NCBI RefSeq assembly: GCF_000413475.1
Contig: NZ_ATFK01000003.1
Location: 186,001 to 250,000 of the forward strand
DNA: 64,000 bases
Source: Streptococcus intermedius SK54 = ATCC 27335
GTDB taxonomy: Bacteria; Bacillota; Bacilli; Lactobacillales; Streptococcaceae
Reading direction: 5' to 3'
Shown: positions 40,214-50,369 of the stretch, in pieces
How positions within the stretch are numbered: position 1 is the stretch's first letter
Layout: each line of letters starts with the position of its first letter
Notes under the pieces: model-generated
What the model was told of the DNA's origin: nothing
Database searches by the model: none
The model's input: only the letters and a program-made list of their open reading frames with translations
Position numbers and translations under genes: made by a program

Positions 40214-41329
40214 TTATCCTCCTAAAATTTCTTTTAATATTGTGGTAAATTGGTGAACTTCTTCTGAAGTATTTTGTTCTGAAAAGCTAATGCGGATAGA
40301 TTCCTTTAAACGATTTGAATCACTACCATAAAAAGCTTCAAGAACGTGACTTGGTTCAACTGTACCTGCTGTACAAGCAGATCCGGTTGAAATAGAAATT
40401 CCTGCCAAGTCTAAACGCATTAGTAATAAGTCATTAGCCTGTGTAGGAAAGCCAAGATTTACAACATAGGGGAATGTATGAGAAATATTGTTGATATAAT
40501 AGTCTGTCTCATCCAACTCCGTGAGCAGTTGTGTTTTTAAACTGTCAACATGGTGAATATTTGCTTGATAAGAACTGAGATTTTCTTTTAAAGCTGCAAT
40601 CATTCCAGCGATAGCTGCTAAATTTTCAGTACCTGCACGTCTTTTATCTTCTTGATCTCCGCCATGTAAAAATTTATCAAATTTCATCTGATTGGCATAC
40701 AAGAAACCAATGCCTTTAGGACCATGAAATTTATGAGCTGATGCACTCATAAAATCAATTCCTAGTTTTTCAGGATACACAGGTAATTTGCCCATAATTT
40801 GTACTGCATCCACATGATAAGCGGTAGGATGATGTTTCAAAACTTCAGCAATTTCTTTGATTGGAAGCAGGTAGCCAGTTTCATTGTTGGCATACATAGT
40901 GGAGACAAGTATAGTATCCTCTCTAAGAGCTTCTTTTATCTGCTGAGCTGTGATTTCTCCATTTTGAGGTTGGATATAAGTCGCTTCAAAGCCAAACTTA
41001 TCTACCAGATATTCAATAGTTGCAAGCACAGAATGATGTTCGATAGCAGTGGTGATAATGTGCTTTCCTTGATCTTGATGGGCTAAGGCATACCCTTTTA
41101 TGGCTGTATTGTTACTTTCTGTCCCACCTGATGTAAAGATGATATATTGACTTTTAGTATGAAGTAGGTCAGCAAGTTCTTGTCGTTCTTTGCGAAGAAT
41201 TTTGTTAGCAGCTCTGCCGTGGTTATGGATACTAGATGGATTACCAAAGGTATTTTCCATAACCTGTGTCATAGCAGTCATAGCAGTCTTTGACATGGGG
41301 GTTGTTGCTGCATTATCGAAATAAATCAA
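40214..41329 (-). CDS. Cysteine desulfurase (NifS/IscS family)
   Basis: A PLP enzyme that takes sulfur from cysteine for tRNA thiolation, iron-sulfur clusters or cofactors. Visible are DNAATTP at the N-terminus, SGGTESNN, the PLP-lysine segment SASAHKFHGPKGIG, and the active cysteine in STGSACTAG near residue 320. At 371 residues it is of the group I type. It follows prs by 9 bases. It is probably not the SufS enzyme of the main cluster-assembly operon. Confidence 0.92.
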   Translation of the reverse strand: MIYFDNAATTPMSKTAMTAMTQVMENTFGNPSSIHNHGRAANKILRKERQELADLLHTKSQYIIFTSGGTESNNTAIKGYALAHQDQGKHIITTAIEHHSVLATIEYLVDKFGFEATYIQPQNGEITAQQIKEALREDTILVSTMYANNETGYLLPIKEIAEVLKHHPTAYHVDAVQIMGKLPVYPEKLGIDFMSASAHKFHGPKGIGFLYANQMKFDKFLHGGDQEDKRRAGTENLAAIAGMIAALKENLSSYQANIHHVDSLKTQLLTELDETDYYINNISHTFPYVVNLGFPTQANDLLLMRLDLAGISISTGSACTAGTVEPSHVLEAFYGSDSNRLKESIRISFSEQNTSEEVHQFTTILKEILGG

Positions 41330-41338
41330 GATTTCTCC

Positions 41339-42310
41339 TTATTTCTTTTTATTATAAGCAAATAGAGGACTAACGGGTTTTCTTTTATGGATACGAACGA
41401 TTGCGTCTCCAATTAGCTCGCTTGCAGTAATGTATTGAACATTTTTCGGAGTTTTTTCTTTCGTTGCAACTGAGTCAGTAACCAGAATTTCTTTGATGGG
41501 AGAGTTGTCTAACTTTTCAGCGGCTCCCTCAACAAATAAACCATGACTAGAAACTGCATAAATCTCTGTTGCACCTTCGCGTTCAACAATTTTGGAAGCT
41601 TCAGCAAATGTACGACCAGTATTTAAAATATCATCAATAAGGATAGTTTTTTTCCCAGCTACATCTCCGATAATATAGCCTTCGTTACGGTGGGTATCGT
41701 CTTGAGCGTAGTCGATAATCGCAATCGGAGCATCTAAATGCTCTGCTAAACTTCTAGCACGTTTAACACCAGAATTTTTTGGACTAACCACAACAACATC
41801 TTCACCAGACAAGCCCTTTTCACAGTAATGTTTGGCGAAGAGAGGGACAGTGTAAAGGTTATCAACAGGAATATCAAAGAAACCTTGAACTTGAACGGCA
41901 TGCAAATCAAGGGTCAGAACACGATCAACTCCTGCCTTTACCAACATATTTGCTACCAGTTTTGCCGTAATTGGTTCACGAGGAGCAGCTGTACGGTCTT
42001 GACGAGCATAGCCAAAATATGGCATAACGACATTAACAGAATTAGCGCTGGCACGATTGCAAGCATCCACCATGATGAGAAGTTCCATTAAATGATTATT
42101 GACAGGGAAACTCGTTGACTGAATGATAAATACATCAAAACCACGTACACTTTCCTCAATGTTAACTTGAATTTCTCCATCTGAGAATTGACGTGAGGAT
42201 AATTTTCCAAGGGGAACACCAGCAGCTTTAGCAATTTTTTCGGCTATATCGTGATTGGAATTTAGTGCAAATAACTTCATCTGTGTTTTATCCGTCAGTA
42301 TATCCATCAT
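41339..42310 (-). CDS. prs: Ribose-phosphate pyrophosphokinase
   Basis: It makes PRPP from ribose-5-phosphate and ATP for nucleotide, histidine and tryptophan synthesis. The 323-residue class I enzyme has the PRPP-loop [10 protein letters not shown], the YARQDR segment and the [11 protein letters not shown] region. GGAG lies 12 bases before the first of two tandem ATG codons. Streptococci often have two Prs paralogues; some residues typical of the main copy differ (for example SPKNSG for SPDxGG), so this may be the second paralogue. Confidence 0.93.
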   Translation of the reverse strand: MMDILTDKTQMKLFALNSNHDIAEKIAKAAGVPLGKLSSRQFSDGEIQVNIEESVRGFDVFIIQSTSFPVNNHLMELLIMVDACNRASANSVNVVMPYFGYARQDRTAAPREPITAKLVANMLVKAGVDRVLTLDLHAVQVQGFFDIPVDNLYTVPLFAKHYCEKGLSGEDVVVVSPKNSGVKRARSLAEHLDAPIAIIDYAQDDTHRNEGYIIGDVAGKKTILIDDILNTGRTFAEASKIVEREGATEIYAVSSHGLFVEGAAEKLDNSPIKEILVTDSVATKEKTPKNVQYITASELIGDAIVRIHKRKPVSPLFAYNKKK

Positions 42311-42381
42311 AACTTATTAAGTCTCCTTTTGATTTCTACACTCCATTTTATCAAAAAATAAGTAAAATTTCAGCTTTTTAT

Positions 42382-42942
42382 TCATAAGTTTTGAGCAAAT
42401 CTTGCAACTTTAGGTTTTGCATATTTATAATGGATATGATGAGCTTGTAAAAAGTGGTCGAATTGTTTTTTTCCAATTTTAGCATCTGTTACTTCGAGTT
42501 CCAATTCGTAATCTATTGTATTAAAGAAATGGTTTTCGTCAAGTGCTATTAAGCCGATGCTGCTTTCTTTTTCGTAACGAGTGGTTGTCAAACTCCCTAG
42601 AAGTTGTAGTTCATTGAGTTTGATAGGAGTGTGGATTAGTAGGGTGTGTATTTCTCCTTTTGGTAGCACACATTCATTGATGAAGAGATGACTTTCTGCT
42701 AAAGTAAGTGATTGATTGTATTCCATATTACCGACCTGCTGAGGAATTTTCAATGTTAACTCAGCACGATTTTCAAAAGTACGAATCCGAAGTGCCATTT
42801 TTGCATCTCGAATTGAAAAGTCAGGTGTATCAATATAGTAGTTTGTCTGCTTAATAGGTTTTACATCAGCAAATAGTGGCAATAGTTGTTGGTACTCATT
42901 TTTTGTCAAAAGTGTTTTGTATTCAATTTCCAAATGATTCAT
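42382..42942 (-). CDS. CYTH domain protein (triphosphate tunnel enzyme family)
   Basis: A 186-residue CYTH protein. The hallmark ExExK motif appears as EIEYK at residues 5-9, and arginine/lysine-rich strands (ALRIRTFENRAELTLKIP) line the tunnel. Members hydrolyse or use triphosphates such as inorganic triphosphate or thiamine triphosphate. It is divergent from relQ, an arrangement conserved in streptococci; a link to alarmone metabolism is possible but not shown. Confidence 0.88.
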   Translation of the reverse strand: MNHLEIEYKTLLTKNEYQQLLPLFADVKPIKQTNYYIDTPDFSIRDAKMALRIRTFENRAELTLKIPQQVGNMEYNQSLTLAESHLFINECVLPKGEIHTLLIHTPIKLNELQLLGSLTTTRYEKESSIGLIALDENHFFNTIDYELELEVTDAKIGKKQFDHFLQAHHIHYKYAKPKVARFAQNL

Positions 42943-42977
42943 TTTCCAATCCTTTTCTTTTGTTTGAAAGCGATTTA

Positions 42978-42986
42978 TGTTATAAT
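42978..42986 (+). promoter_or_regulatory. Extended -10 promoter of relQ
   Basis: TGTTATAAT is a perfect extended -10, 51 bases before the relQ ATG. Confidence 0.6.
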
Positions 42987-43037
42987 AAGTATTGTGTTTA
43001 TTTTATAAAAAAAAGAGTAAAATGACAAGGTGAGTGT

Positions 43038-43709
43038 ATGCAATTAGAGTGGGAAGAGTTTCTGGATCCTTATATTCAAGCGGTGGGCGAATTGAAAATT
43101 AAGCTGCGTGGGATTCGTAAACAGTATAGAAAACAAAAACAGCATTCTCCGATTGAGTTTGTAACGGGGCGCGTGAAACCAATAGAAAGCATTAAAGAAA
43201 AAATGGTTTTGCGTGGAATTAGAGAGGAAAATCTAGCGCAAGATATGCAGGATATAGCAGGTTTGCGCGTGATGGTCCAATTTGTGGATGATGTAGAAGA
43301 AGTTTTGGATGTTTTGCGAAAACGTCATGATATGCGGATTATCCAAGAGAGAGACTATATTAAAAATCGTAAAGCTAGTGGTTATCGCAGTTACCATGTT
43401 ATTATTGAATACCCCGTTGATACCATTAAGGGGAGCAAAACGATTTTAGCAGAAATTCAAATTCGTACTCTGTCCATGAATTTTTGGGCAACAATTGAAC
43501 ATTCGCTGAATTATAAATACAAAGGTGAGTTTCCAGATGAAATTAAGAAACGTTTAGAGATTACAGCAAAAATTGCCTATCAATTGGACGAGGAAATGGG
43601 GAAGATTCGTGATGATATTCAAGAAGCGCAAGCTTTATTTGACCCAATCAGTCGCAAATTGAATGATGGCGTAGGAAATAGTGACGATACAGATGAAGAA
43701 TACAGGTAA
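43038..43709 (+). CDS. relQ: Small alarmone synthetase RelQ (GTP pyrophosphokinase)
   Basis: It transfers pyrophosphate from ATP to GTP or GDP to make (p)ppGpp, without a hydrolase domain. The 223-residue length fits RelQ. RelA/SpoT synthetase motifs are seen as [22 protein letters not shown] and [23 protein letters not shown]. It is the first gene of relQ-nadK-rluD-pta, which ties alarmone synthesis to NADP and acetyl phosphate metabolism. Confidence 0.94.
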   Translation: MQLEWEEFLDPYIQAVGELKIKLRGIRKQYRKQKQHSPIEFVTGRVKPIESIKEKMVLRGIREENLAQDMQDIAGLRVMVQFVDDVEEVLDVLRKRHDMRIIQERDYIKNRKASGYRSYHVIIEYPVDTIKGSKTILAEIQIRTLSMNFWATIEHSLNYKYKGEFPDEIKKRLEITAKIAYQLDEEMGKIRDDIQEAQALFDPISRKLNDGVGNSDDTDEEYR

Positions 43710-44511
43710 AAGAATAGGGATTATCAGTAATCGCAGACGGCAAAGTCAAGAAATTTGTCGCCAATTGAAACAGAAACTAAAACAAAATCACTTTATTTTG
43801 AATGATAATAATCCTGATATTGTCATTTCCATCGGTGGAGATGGGATGCTTTTATCAGCTTTTCATAAATATGAAGATCAGTTGGATAAAGTTCGTTTTG
43901 TTGGTGTTCACACAGGACATTTAGGATTTTATACGGATTATCGAGATTTTGAATTGGACAAATTGATTGATAATTTAAAATTAGATACTGGTGCGAAAGT
44001 ATCTTATCCGATTTTAAATGTTAAGATTTTCCATGGAAATAATGAAATTTGTATAAAGCGCGCTTTAAACGAAGCAACGCTCAAGCGTTCTGGACGAACA
44101 ATGGTTGCTGATGTAATTATCAATCAAGTACATTTTGAGCGCTTTCGTGGTGATGGTATTTCCGTGTCAACTCCGACAGGAAGTACAGCTTACAATAAAT
44201 CATTAGGTGGAGCTGTTCTGCATCCAACGATTGAAGCTCTTCAGATTGCAGAAGTTGCAAGCTTAAATAATCGTGTATTTCGAACCTTAGGCTCCTCAAT
44301 TATCGTTCCTAAGAAAGATAAAATTGAAATCGTGCCGACTTGGAATGATCGACATGCGATTTCAATTGACAATCAGAATTTTATCATAAACAATATTTCT
44401 AAAATTGAATTTCAAATTGATCAACATAAGATTAACTTTCTTGCTACACCAAGTCATACTAGCTTTTGGAATCGTGTAAAGGATGCTTTTATTGGCGAGG
44501 TGGATGAATGA
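43693..44511 (+). CDS. nadK: NAD kinase
   Basis: It phosphorylates NAD to NADP. The 272-residue protein shows [10 protein letters not shown] near residue 50, the FRGDG and [10 protein letters not shown] motifs, and ends like other streptococcal NadK (FIGEVDE). The ATG at 43693 was chosen because homologues start MKNTGKR; a GTG at 43681 is in frame. The start lies within the end of relQ (17-base overlap), and it overlaps the next gene by 4 bases. Confidence 0.94.
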   Translation: MKNTGKRIGIISNRRRQSQEICRQLKQKLKQNHFILNDNNPDIVISIGGDGMLLSAFHKYEDQLDKVRFVGVHTGHLGFYTDYRDFELDKLIDNLKLDTGAKVSYPILNVKIFHGNNEICIKRALNEATLKRSGRTMVADVIINQVHFERFRGDGISVSTPTGSTAYNKSLGGAVLHPTIEALQIAEVASLNNRVFRTLGSSIIVPKKDKIEIVPTWNDRHAISIDNQNFIINNISKIEFQIDQHKINFLATPSHTSFWNRVKDAFIGEVDE

Positions 44512-45404
44512 GGTTTGAATTTGTTGCAGATGAACATGTGAAAGTCAAAACCTTTTTAAAAAAACATGAAATTTCTAAAAGTTTACTTGCAAAAATTAAG
44601 TTTTCTGGTGGAAGTATTCAAGTCAACGGCAAGAAACAAAATGCAATTTACTTGTTAGACGTTGGCGACAAAGTTGTGATTGATATTCCGGCAGAAGAAG
44701 GATTTAGTAGTCTATGTGCAGTAGAAAAAGAATTGGATATTGTATACGAAGATGAACATTTTTTGATTTTAAACAAGCCCGCTGGTGTGGCTAGCATTCC
44801 TAGTGTGAATCATTCTAATACAATGGCTAATTTCGTGAAAGCTTATTACATTTCTAAGCATTATGAAAATCAGCAAATTCATATTGTGACACGTTTAGAT
44901 CGTGATACGAGTGGTCTGATGTTGTTTGCAAAGCATGGTTATGCTCATGCAAGATTGGATAAGCAATTGCAAAAGAAAGTAATCGAAAAACGTTATTATG
45001 CTTTGGTTAAAGGTTCTACACCGTTAAAGTCTGAAGGAGATATTATCGCTCCTATCGCACGAGAAGATAGGAGCATTATTACACGCTGTGTAGCAAAAAA
45101 TGGGAAATATGCTCATACAAGTTATAAAGTTCTTGCGCACTATGGTGACATTTATCTCGTAGATATCCATCTTCACACAGGACGAACACACCAGATTAGG
45201 GTTCATTTTTCTTACATTGGTTTTCCACTTTTAGGAGATGATTTGTATGGCGGTAGCCTGACAGATGGTATAACGCGACAAGCTCTTCATTGTCATTCGC
45301 TGCGTTTTTACAATCCCTTTCATAAGGAAGTGGTGAATAAATCGAGTCCTATTCCGGAAGATTTCCAAGCAGTGATTCAAAAATTAAGCAATAAAAAGGA
45401 GTAA
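44508..45404 (+). CDS. RluD-family pseudouridine synthase
   Basis: A 298-residue RNA pseudouridine synthase with an N-terminal S4-like segment and the catalytic motif [14 protein letters not shown] near residue 130. [10 protein letters not shown] is the second family motif. The target (23S rRNA or tRNA) cannot be told from sequence. It starts in an ATGA overlap with nadK and ends 3 bases before pta. Confidence 0.92.
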   Translation: MRFEFVADEHVKVKTFLKKHEISKSLLAKIKFSGGSIQVNGKKQNAIYLLDVGDKVVIDIPAEEGFSSLCAVEKELDIVYEDEHFLILNKPAGVASIPSVNHSNTMANFVKAYYISKHYENQQIHIVTRLDRDTSGLMLFAKHGYAHARLDKQLQKKVIEKRYYALVKGSTPLKSEGDIIAPIAREDRSIITRCVAKNGKYAHTSYKVLAHYGDIYLVDIHLHTGRTHQIRVHFSYIGFPLLGDDLYGGSLTDGITRQALHCHSLRFYNPFHKEVVNKSSPIPEDFQAVIQKLSNKKE

Positions 45405-45407
45405 AAC

Positions 45408-46385
45408 ATGAAAATTTTTGAAACAATTCGTGAAACACTTCAAGATAAAGAAGTAAAAATTGTCTTACCAGAAGGCGAAGAACCACGTATTCTTCAAGCA
45501 ACAAAACGGTTGGTAAAAGAAACAAGTATTATCCCTGTTTTATTGGGGAATCCTGAAAAAATTCGAATTTATCTTGAAATCGAAGGCGTGACAGAAGGTT
45601 ATGAAATTATTGACCCTCAAAATTGTTCTTGCTTTGAAGAAATGGTTTCGGCTTTTGTTGAACGCCGTAAAGGAAAAATTACGGAGGAAGAAGCTCGTAA
45701 GCTATTGAAAGAGGATGTTAATTATTTTGGTGTCATGCTCGTTTATCTTGGAAAAGTGCAAGGGATGGTTTCTGGTGCAATTCACTCTACTGCAAGCACA
45801 GTTCGACCTGCTCTTCAAATTATCAAAACCCTTCCTTGGGTTTCTCGTACATCAGGTGCTTTTCTAATGGTTCGTGGTGATGAACGATATGTTTTCGGCG
45901 ATTGTGCAATCAATATTGATCCAGATGCTAAGACATTAGCAGAAATTGCTATTAATTCAGCATTAACTGCACAAATCTTTGATATTGACCCAAAGGTGGC
46001 CATGCTTAGTTATTCAAGTAAAGGATCTGGATTTGGTGAAAAAGTTGATAAAGTTGTTGAGGCAACGAAACTTGCGCAGGAAATGCGACCAGATTTGGCT
46101 ATTGACGGAGAATTACAATTTGATGCAGCCTTTGTACCTAAAACCGCAGAGTTAAAAGCTCCTGGCAGTAATGTAGCTGGCCAAGCGACTGTTTTTATAT
46201 TTCCTGGTATCGAAGCTGGAAATATCAGTTATAAAATGGCAGAGCGCCTAGGTGGATTCTCTGCAGTCGGTCCTATTTTGCAAGGATTGAATCACCCAGT
46301 AAATGATCTTTCACGTGGATGCAATGCTGATGACGTTTATAAATTGACATTGATTACTGCCAGTCAAGCCGTTGCTCATTATTAG
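45408..46385 (+). CDS. pta: Phosphate acetyltransferase
   Basis: It interconverts acetyl-CoA and acetyl phosphate in the Pta-Ack pathway. The 325-residue protein is the short (class I) form with the segments LPEGEEPRIL, GMVSGAIHSTASTVRPALQI and the late LQGLNHPVNDLSRGC. An AAAAGGAG ribosome site precedes the ATG. It ends the relQ operon with a terminator. Confidence 0.95.
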   Translation: MKIFETIRETLQDKEVKIVLPEGEEPRILQATKRLVKETSIIPVLLGNPEKIRIYLEIEGVTEGYEIIDPQNCSCFEEMVSAFVERRKGKITEEEARKLLKEDVNYFGVMLVYLGKVQGMVSGAIHSTASTVRPALQIIKTLPWVSRTSGAFLMVRGDERYVFGDCAINIDPDAKTLAEIAINSALTAQIFDIDPKVAMLSYSSKGSGFGEKVDKVVEATKLAQEMRPDLAIDGELQFDAAFVPKTAELKAPGSNVAGQATVFIFPGIEAGNISYKMAERLGGFSAVGPILQGLNHPVNDLSRGCNADDVYKLTLITASQAVAHY

Positions 46386-46394
46386 GAAATGACA

Positions 46395-46428
46395 AAGAAT
46401 CCAGAGTTCACTTTCTGGGTTCTTGTTT
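46395..46428 (+). terminator. Terminator of relQ-nadK-rluD-pta
   Basis: AAGAATCCAGA pairs with TCTGGGTTCTT (one mismatch or wobble) and is followed by GTTTTATTTT. Confidence 0.7.
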
Positions 46429-46450
46429 TATTTTATGATATACTAAATTC

Positions 46451-47626
46451 ATGTTAGATTTGAAGAAATACGGAATTGAAATGTGGGAGGATGAAAAAAT
46501 TACATCCTTTCGCCAAAAGTTACTAACGTGGTATGATGAAAATAAACGTGATTTGCCTTGGCGGAGAAGTAATAATCCTTATCATATCTGGATTTCAGAA
46601 ATTATGCTTCAGCAAACACGGGTAGACACGGTCATTCCTTACTATGAGCGCTTTTTGGATTGGTTTCCGACGGTCAAAGATTTGGCAATCGCACCAGAAG
46701 AACGCTTATTAAAAGCATGGGAGGGACTAGGGTATTATTCACGAGTGCGCAATATGCAAGAGGCGGCTCAGCAGATTGTGGCAGAGTTTGAGGGTGAGTT
46801 TCCTCACACTTACGAAGGAATTTTCAGTCTTAAAGGGATTGGTCCTTATACAGCAGGCGCTATCGCTAGTATTGCTTTTGGATTGCCAGAGCCAGCTGTT
46901 GATGGAAATGTGATGCGAGTTTTGAGTCGTTTGTTTGAGGTGAATTTAGACATCGGTATTCCAGCCAATCGGAAAGTTTTTCAAACTATGATGGAAATGT
47001 TGATTGATCCCGAAAGGCCAGGAGATTTTAACCAAGCCCTGATGGATTTAGGTTCAGATATTGAAGCTCCGGTGAATCCCCGACCAGAAGATAGCCCTGT
47101 AAAGGAATTTAGTGCTGCTTTCTTACATGGAACCATGGAGAAGTACCCTATCAAAGCTCCTAAGAAAAAACCAGTTCCAGTTTATTTATATGGTTTGATT
47201 ATCCAAGATGCTCAAGGACGGTTTCTTTTGGAAAAAAATGAGACTAGCGGCCTTTTGGCCGGATTTTGGCATTTTCCTTTAATTGAAGTAGGTGAATTTC
47301 CTGATGATGAACAGTTATCGCTTTTTGAAATAGCTGAAAATCGAGTTTCATTTGACTTATCTCCCAAAGAAAGCTTTGAACAGGATTATGATGTAGTAGT
47401 GGATTGGCAGTCAGTACACTTCCCACAAATTCAGCATGTTTTCAGCCATCGTAAATGGCAGATTCGTTTATTCTATGGTCGGGTAGTCAATGTAGCAAAA
47501 GACCCCCAAAAAGGGCAAGTGTTATGGCTACATTCGGATAACTTTTCCGATTATCCATTTGCTAAACCTCAGCAAAAGATGTGGCAAACTTTCCAAAAAG
47601 CAATAAACAAAGGAAATAAAAAATAA
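46451..47626 (+). CDS. mutY: A/G-specific adenine glycosylase MutY, lacking the [4Fe-4S] cluster
   Basis: MutY removes adenine opposite 8-oxoguanine. The 391-residue protein has ISEIMLQQT (catalytic Glu50), the helix-hairpin-helix LKGIGPYTAGAIAS, the catalytic Asp151 in VDGNV and a C-terminal MutT-like domain. The four cysteines of the usual Cys-x6-Cys-x2-Cys-x5-Cys cluster are absent: aligned with MDLG-x-x-C, they are Glu205, Pro212, Ser215 and Ser221. Clusterless MutY is known from Lactobacillales and a few other lineages, so it is likely active. It starts 65 bases after pta, downstream of a terminator. Confidence 0.93.
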   Translation: MLDLKKYGIEMWEDEKITSFRQKLLTWYDENKRDLPWRRSNNPYHIWISEIMLQQTRVDTVIPYYERFLDWFPTVKDLAIAPEERLLKAWEGLGYYSRVRNMQEAAQQIVAEFEGEFPHTYEGIFSLKGIGPYTAGAIASIAFGLPEPAVDGNVMRVLSRLFEVNLDIGIPANRKVFQTMMEMLIDPERPGDFNQALMDLGSDIEAPVNPRPEDSPVKEFSAAFLHGTMEKYPIKAPKKKPVPVYLYGLIIQDAQGRFLLEKNETSGLLAGFWHFPLIEVGEFPDDEQLSLFEIAENRVSFDLSPKESFEQDYDVVVDWQSVHFPQIQHVFSHRKWQIRLFYGRVVNVAKDPQKGQVLWLHSDNFSDYPFAKPQQKMWQTFQKAINKGNKK

Positions 47627-47707
47627 TTTTAGAATATGTATTCGTTCACTGGATGAGCTAGAAAAGCTATTAAAAACGATATCACTACAATAAACGCATT
47701 AAATTAA

Positions 47708-47744
47708 AAGGACTTAGCTCTGTGCAATACAGAACTAAATCCTT
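47708..47744. terminator. Hairpin between convergent mutY and thioredoxin-like genes
   Basis: AAGGACTTAG pairs with CTAAATCCTT (one internal mismatch), extended by CTG/CAG pairing. The T-run is better on the minus strand, so it probably serves the thioredoxin-like gene and perhaps mutY. Confidence 0.45.
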
Positions 47745-47800
47745 GGTTTAAATAAGAGCCTAACTTTTAGAGGTCAGTACACTTGAGTGTCTCCGCTTTT

Positions 47801-48148
47801 TTATAAATTAGCAAATTTCTTGATTTCATCAGCCGTCATAGAAGAGTCACATCGAACAATCACATGACCATTTTCTGTATGTAAAAATCCTGGTACAGTT
47901 GGGATTTTATATTCGGAACGGAAAGCTAGGAGTTCTTCTAGATTATTAGGTTCTTCACTATTAATAAAGAAAATATGTGCCTGAGTTTCAGTAACGACCT
48001 TAGCCAGTGTAGTTGCGAATTTCCGACAGTAAGGACATGTTTTTCGGCCAATGAAAAATGTAGCTGTTTCCTTGTTTGCAATAGCTTTTCGAGCACGACT
48101 AACAGTTGTAACTTCTAAGTTTTTAATGTCTTGTGTAAATTGTTCCAT
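47801..48148 (-). CDS. Thioredoxin-like protein
   Basis: A 115-residue thioredoxin-fold protein with the redox motif CPYC at about residues 38-41 and the cis-proline region TVPGF. It resembles the bacteriocin-transport-accessory / thioredoxin-like family found in streptococci. No signal peptide, so it is cytosolic. No bacteriocin genes are nearby; a general thiol-redox role is the simplest reading. Confidence 0.85.
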   Translation of the reverse strand: MEQFTQDIKNLEVTTVSRARKAIANKETATFFIGRKTCPYCRKFATTLAKVVTETQAHIFFINSEEPNNLEELLAFRSEYKIPTVPGFLHTENGHVIVRCDSSMTADEIKKFANL

Positions 48149-48372
48149 AAAGTTTCCTCATTTCATTTGTTCATTCTAGTATGCCATAAATATGAAAATA
48201 ATGCAGAGATTTGAAATGAAAACGGAAACTAGACTATTGAGAAGGCGTGAGGTTAAGAGCCTAAAATTAAAAATATTAAGTTCCTCATCTTACTTCTATG
48301 CGGATGATATTTAAGCTCTATTACCAAGTTCTATCCCCACGCTAAAAACACTGTTTTAGTATATTATTTTTT
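48149..48372. other. Intergenic stretch without recognised gene
   Basis: Upstream of the thioredoxin-like gene I find only its ribosome site region (AGGAAAC before the start) and AT-rich DNA with short frames. No RNA signature, repeat or coding remnant is evident. Confidence 0.4.
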
Positions 48373-48423
48373 GTGATAAAAAAAAGTCGGAGTCTGAGAC
48401 ATTATGTTTCAGACTCCGACTTT
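48373..48423 (-). terminator. Terminator of pgm
   Basis: Perfect 15-base arms AAAGTCGGAGTCTGA (48383-48397) and TCAGACTCCGACTTT (48409-48423). On the minus strand the stem runs into eight T residues. Confidence 0.85.
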
Positions 48424-48472
48424 GAAGTTTGTAGAACTGAAATTTCGAAGCAAAACGATTCCGCTTTTCTAC

Positions 48473-50191
48473 TTATTTTACAAAGTTAGTGATCTCTGCT
48501 TCAATTGCATCAATTTTTGCTTGAGCGTCTTGGCTGGACTTCCCAACAACGGCAATATAGAATTTGATTTTTGGCTCAGTTCCTGAAGGACGGACTGCAA
48601 TCCATGAACCATCAGTAAGCGTGTATTTTAATACATCGCTAGGGGGTGTTGTAAGGGCAGTGACTGTTCCATCAGTAGTAGTGGCAGTCTGAGCTTTGAA
48701 ATCCTCTGTAACTGCAATAGCAGTAGCGTTGAATTCTTTTGGTGCATTGGCACGGAACTTGTTCATGATCGCTTTGATTTGTTCAGCGCCATCAACACCA
48801 GACAAAGTAACTGAAATCGTCTTTTCAGCATAATAACCATATTCTTGGTAGATTTCTTCGATTCCGTCTGCAAGGGTCAAGCCGCGTGAACGGTAGTAGG
48901 CTGCTAATTCGGCAACAACTAATACGGCTTGAATAGCATCTTTGTCACGTACAAATGGCTTAATTAGGTAACCAAAGCTTTCTTCAAAGCCCATCATATA
49001 AGTGTGATTGTGTTTTTCTTCAAATTCTTGGATCTTTTCAGCAATAAATTTGAAACCAGTTAAGACATTGAACATGGTTGCGCCGTAGCTTTCAGCAATC
49101 TTGGCTACAAGATCGGTAGACACAATAGATTTGCAAAGTGCTGCATTTGCAGGGAGTGTTCCAGCTGTCTTGTGAGCTTCCAAGATGTACTTAGCCATAA
49201 TTGCACCAATTTGGTTTCCCGAAAGATTGCGATAGCTACCATCTTTCTGAAGAACTTCAACACCAACACGGTCAGCGTCTGGGTCAGTTGCAACAAGGAC
49301 GTCTGCACCAACTTTACGACCTAATTCTTCAGCGAGAGAGAAAGCAGCTTGGTTTTCTGGGTTTGGTGATTTGACAGTAGAAAAGTCTGGATCTGGCACA
49401 CATTGAGCTTCAACAACCTGAACAGAATCAAAACCAGCTTGGGCAAATGCTCGACGTGCTAACATTTCGCCTGTACCGTGAAGCGGAGTATAGACGATTT
49501 TCATGTCTTTGCCGTATTCTTTAATCAATTGTTGGTTGATGTTGACGTCTTTAACTTCCTTGAGATATTCAGCATCAATAGTTTCACCAATAACTTCAAT
49601 CAAACCGGAAGCTTTTTCGGATTCAACATCAGCTACTTCAATAGTAAATGGATTTTCAATGGCACGAATATAAGCTGTTAGAGCATCAGCGTCATGAGGT
49701 GGCATTTGACCACCGTCTTCGCCATAAACTTTATAACCATTAAATGGCGCAGGATTGTGGCTTGCAGTAATCATGATACCAGCAAAAGCTTTTAAGTGAC
49801 GAACTGCAAATGATAATTCTGGTGTCGGACGGAGACTTTCAAATACATAAGATTTAATGCCATGTTTTGCTAAAACCGCAGCGGATTCAAAGGCAAACTC
49901 TGGTGAGAAATGGCGAGAGTCATAAGCAATAGCGACACCGCGTTTTTTGAAATCCTCACCTTTTTCATCAATCAAACGTGCTAAACCTTCAGTTGCCTGA
50001 CGAACGACATAAATATTGATACGATTTGTACCTGCACCAATCAAGCCACGCATACCAGCGGTACCAAATTCAAGATTTGTATAAAAAGCATCTTCTTTTG
50101 TCTTTTCGTCCATCGAATCCAATTCTTTACGAAGGTAGTCTGGAAGTTTTGCAAAATCAAACCATTTTTTGAAATTCTCTTGGTAGGTCAT
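48473..50191 (-). CDS. pgm: Phosphoglucomutase / phosphomannomutase
   Basis: It interconverts glucose-1-phosphate and glucose-6-phosphate, feeding UDP-glucose for capsule and wall polymers. The 572-residue alpha-D-phosphohexomutase has the phosphoserine loop TASHNPAPFNGYK near residue 145, the metal loop DPDADRVGVE, the sugar-specificity loop GFEESFGY and the phosphate-binding RPSGTEPKIKFY. It is transcribed alone from an extended -10 promoter with a CcpA-type site over its start. Confidence 0.95.
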   Translation of the reverse strand: MTYQENFKKWFDFAKLPDYLRKELDSMDEKTKEDAFYTNLEFGTAGMRGLIGAGTNRINIYVVRQATEGLARLIDEKGEDFKKRGVAIAYDSRHFSPEFAFESAAVLAKHGIKSYVFESLRPTPELSFAVRHLKAFAGIMITASHNPAPFNGYKVYGEDGGQMPPHDADALTAYIRAIENPFTIEVADVESEKASGLIEVIGETIDAEYLKEVKDVNINQQLIKEYGKDMKIVYTPLHGTGEMLARRAFAQAGFDSVQVVEAQCVPDPDFSTVKSPNPENQAAFSLAEELGRKVGADVLVATDPDADRVGVEVLQKDGSYRNLSGNQIGAIMAKYILEAHKTAGTLPANAALCKSIVSTDLVAKIAESYGATMFNVLTGFKFIAEKIQEFEEKHNHTYMMGFEESFGYLIKPFVRDKDAIQAVLVVAELAAYYRSRGLTLADGIEEIYQEYGYYAEKTISVTLSGVDGAEQIKAIMNKFRANAPKEFNATAIAVTEDFKAQTATTTDGTVTALTTPPSDVLKYTLTDGSWIAVRPSGTEPKIKFYIAVVGKSSQDAQAKIDAIEAEITNFVK

Positions 50192-50315
50192 TGTGAAATC
50201 TCCTTTTAAAAGTATGGAAGCTTATGAAAAATTAGCGAAAATAGAAAATACCATTGTTTGTTTAGTGAAGTCATAGATAAATTCTTTTTCTCTTTCTTTT
50301 CAGCTTTCTGCATTG

Positions 50316-50334
50316 ATTAACCGTTTTCATTATA
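50316..50334 (-). promoter_or_regulatory. pgm promoter overlapping a candidate cre (CcpA) site
   Basis: On the minus strand TGCTATAAT forms an extended -10 (TATAAT at 50334-50329), followed directly by TGAAAACGGTTAAT (50329-50316), which matches the cre core TGWAANCGNTNWCA at 12 of 14 positions. A cre at the transcription start normally means carbon catabolite repression. Confidence 0.6.
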
Positions 50335-50369
50335 GCATTTTTTCATAAAAAAATCACGTTTTCACGTGA

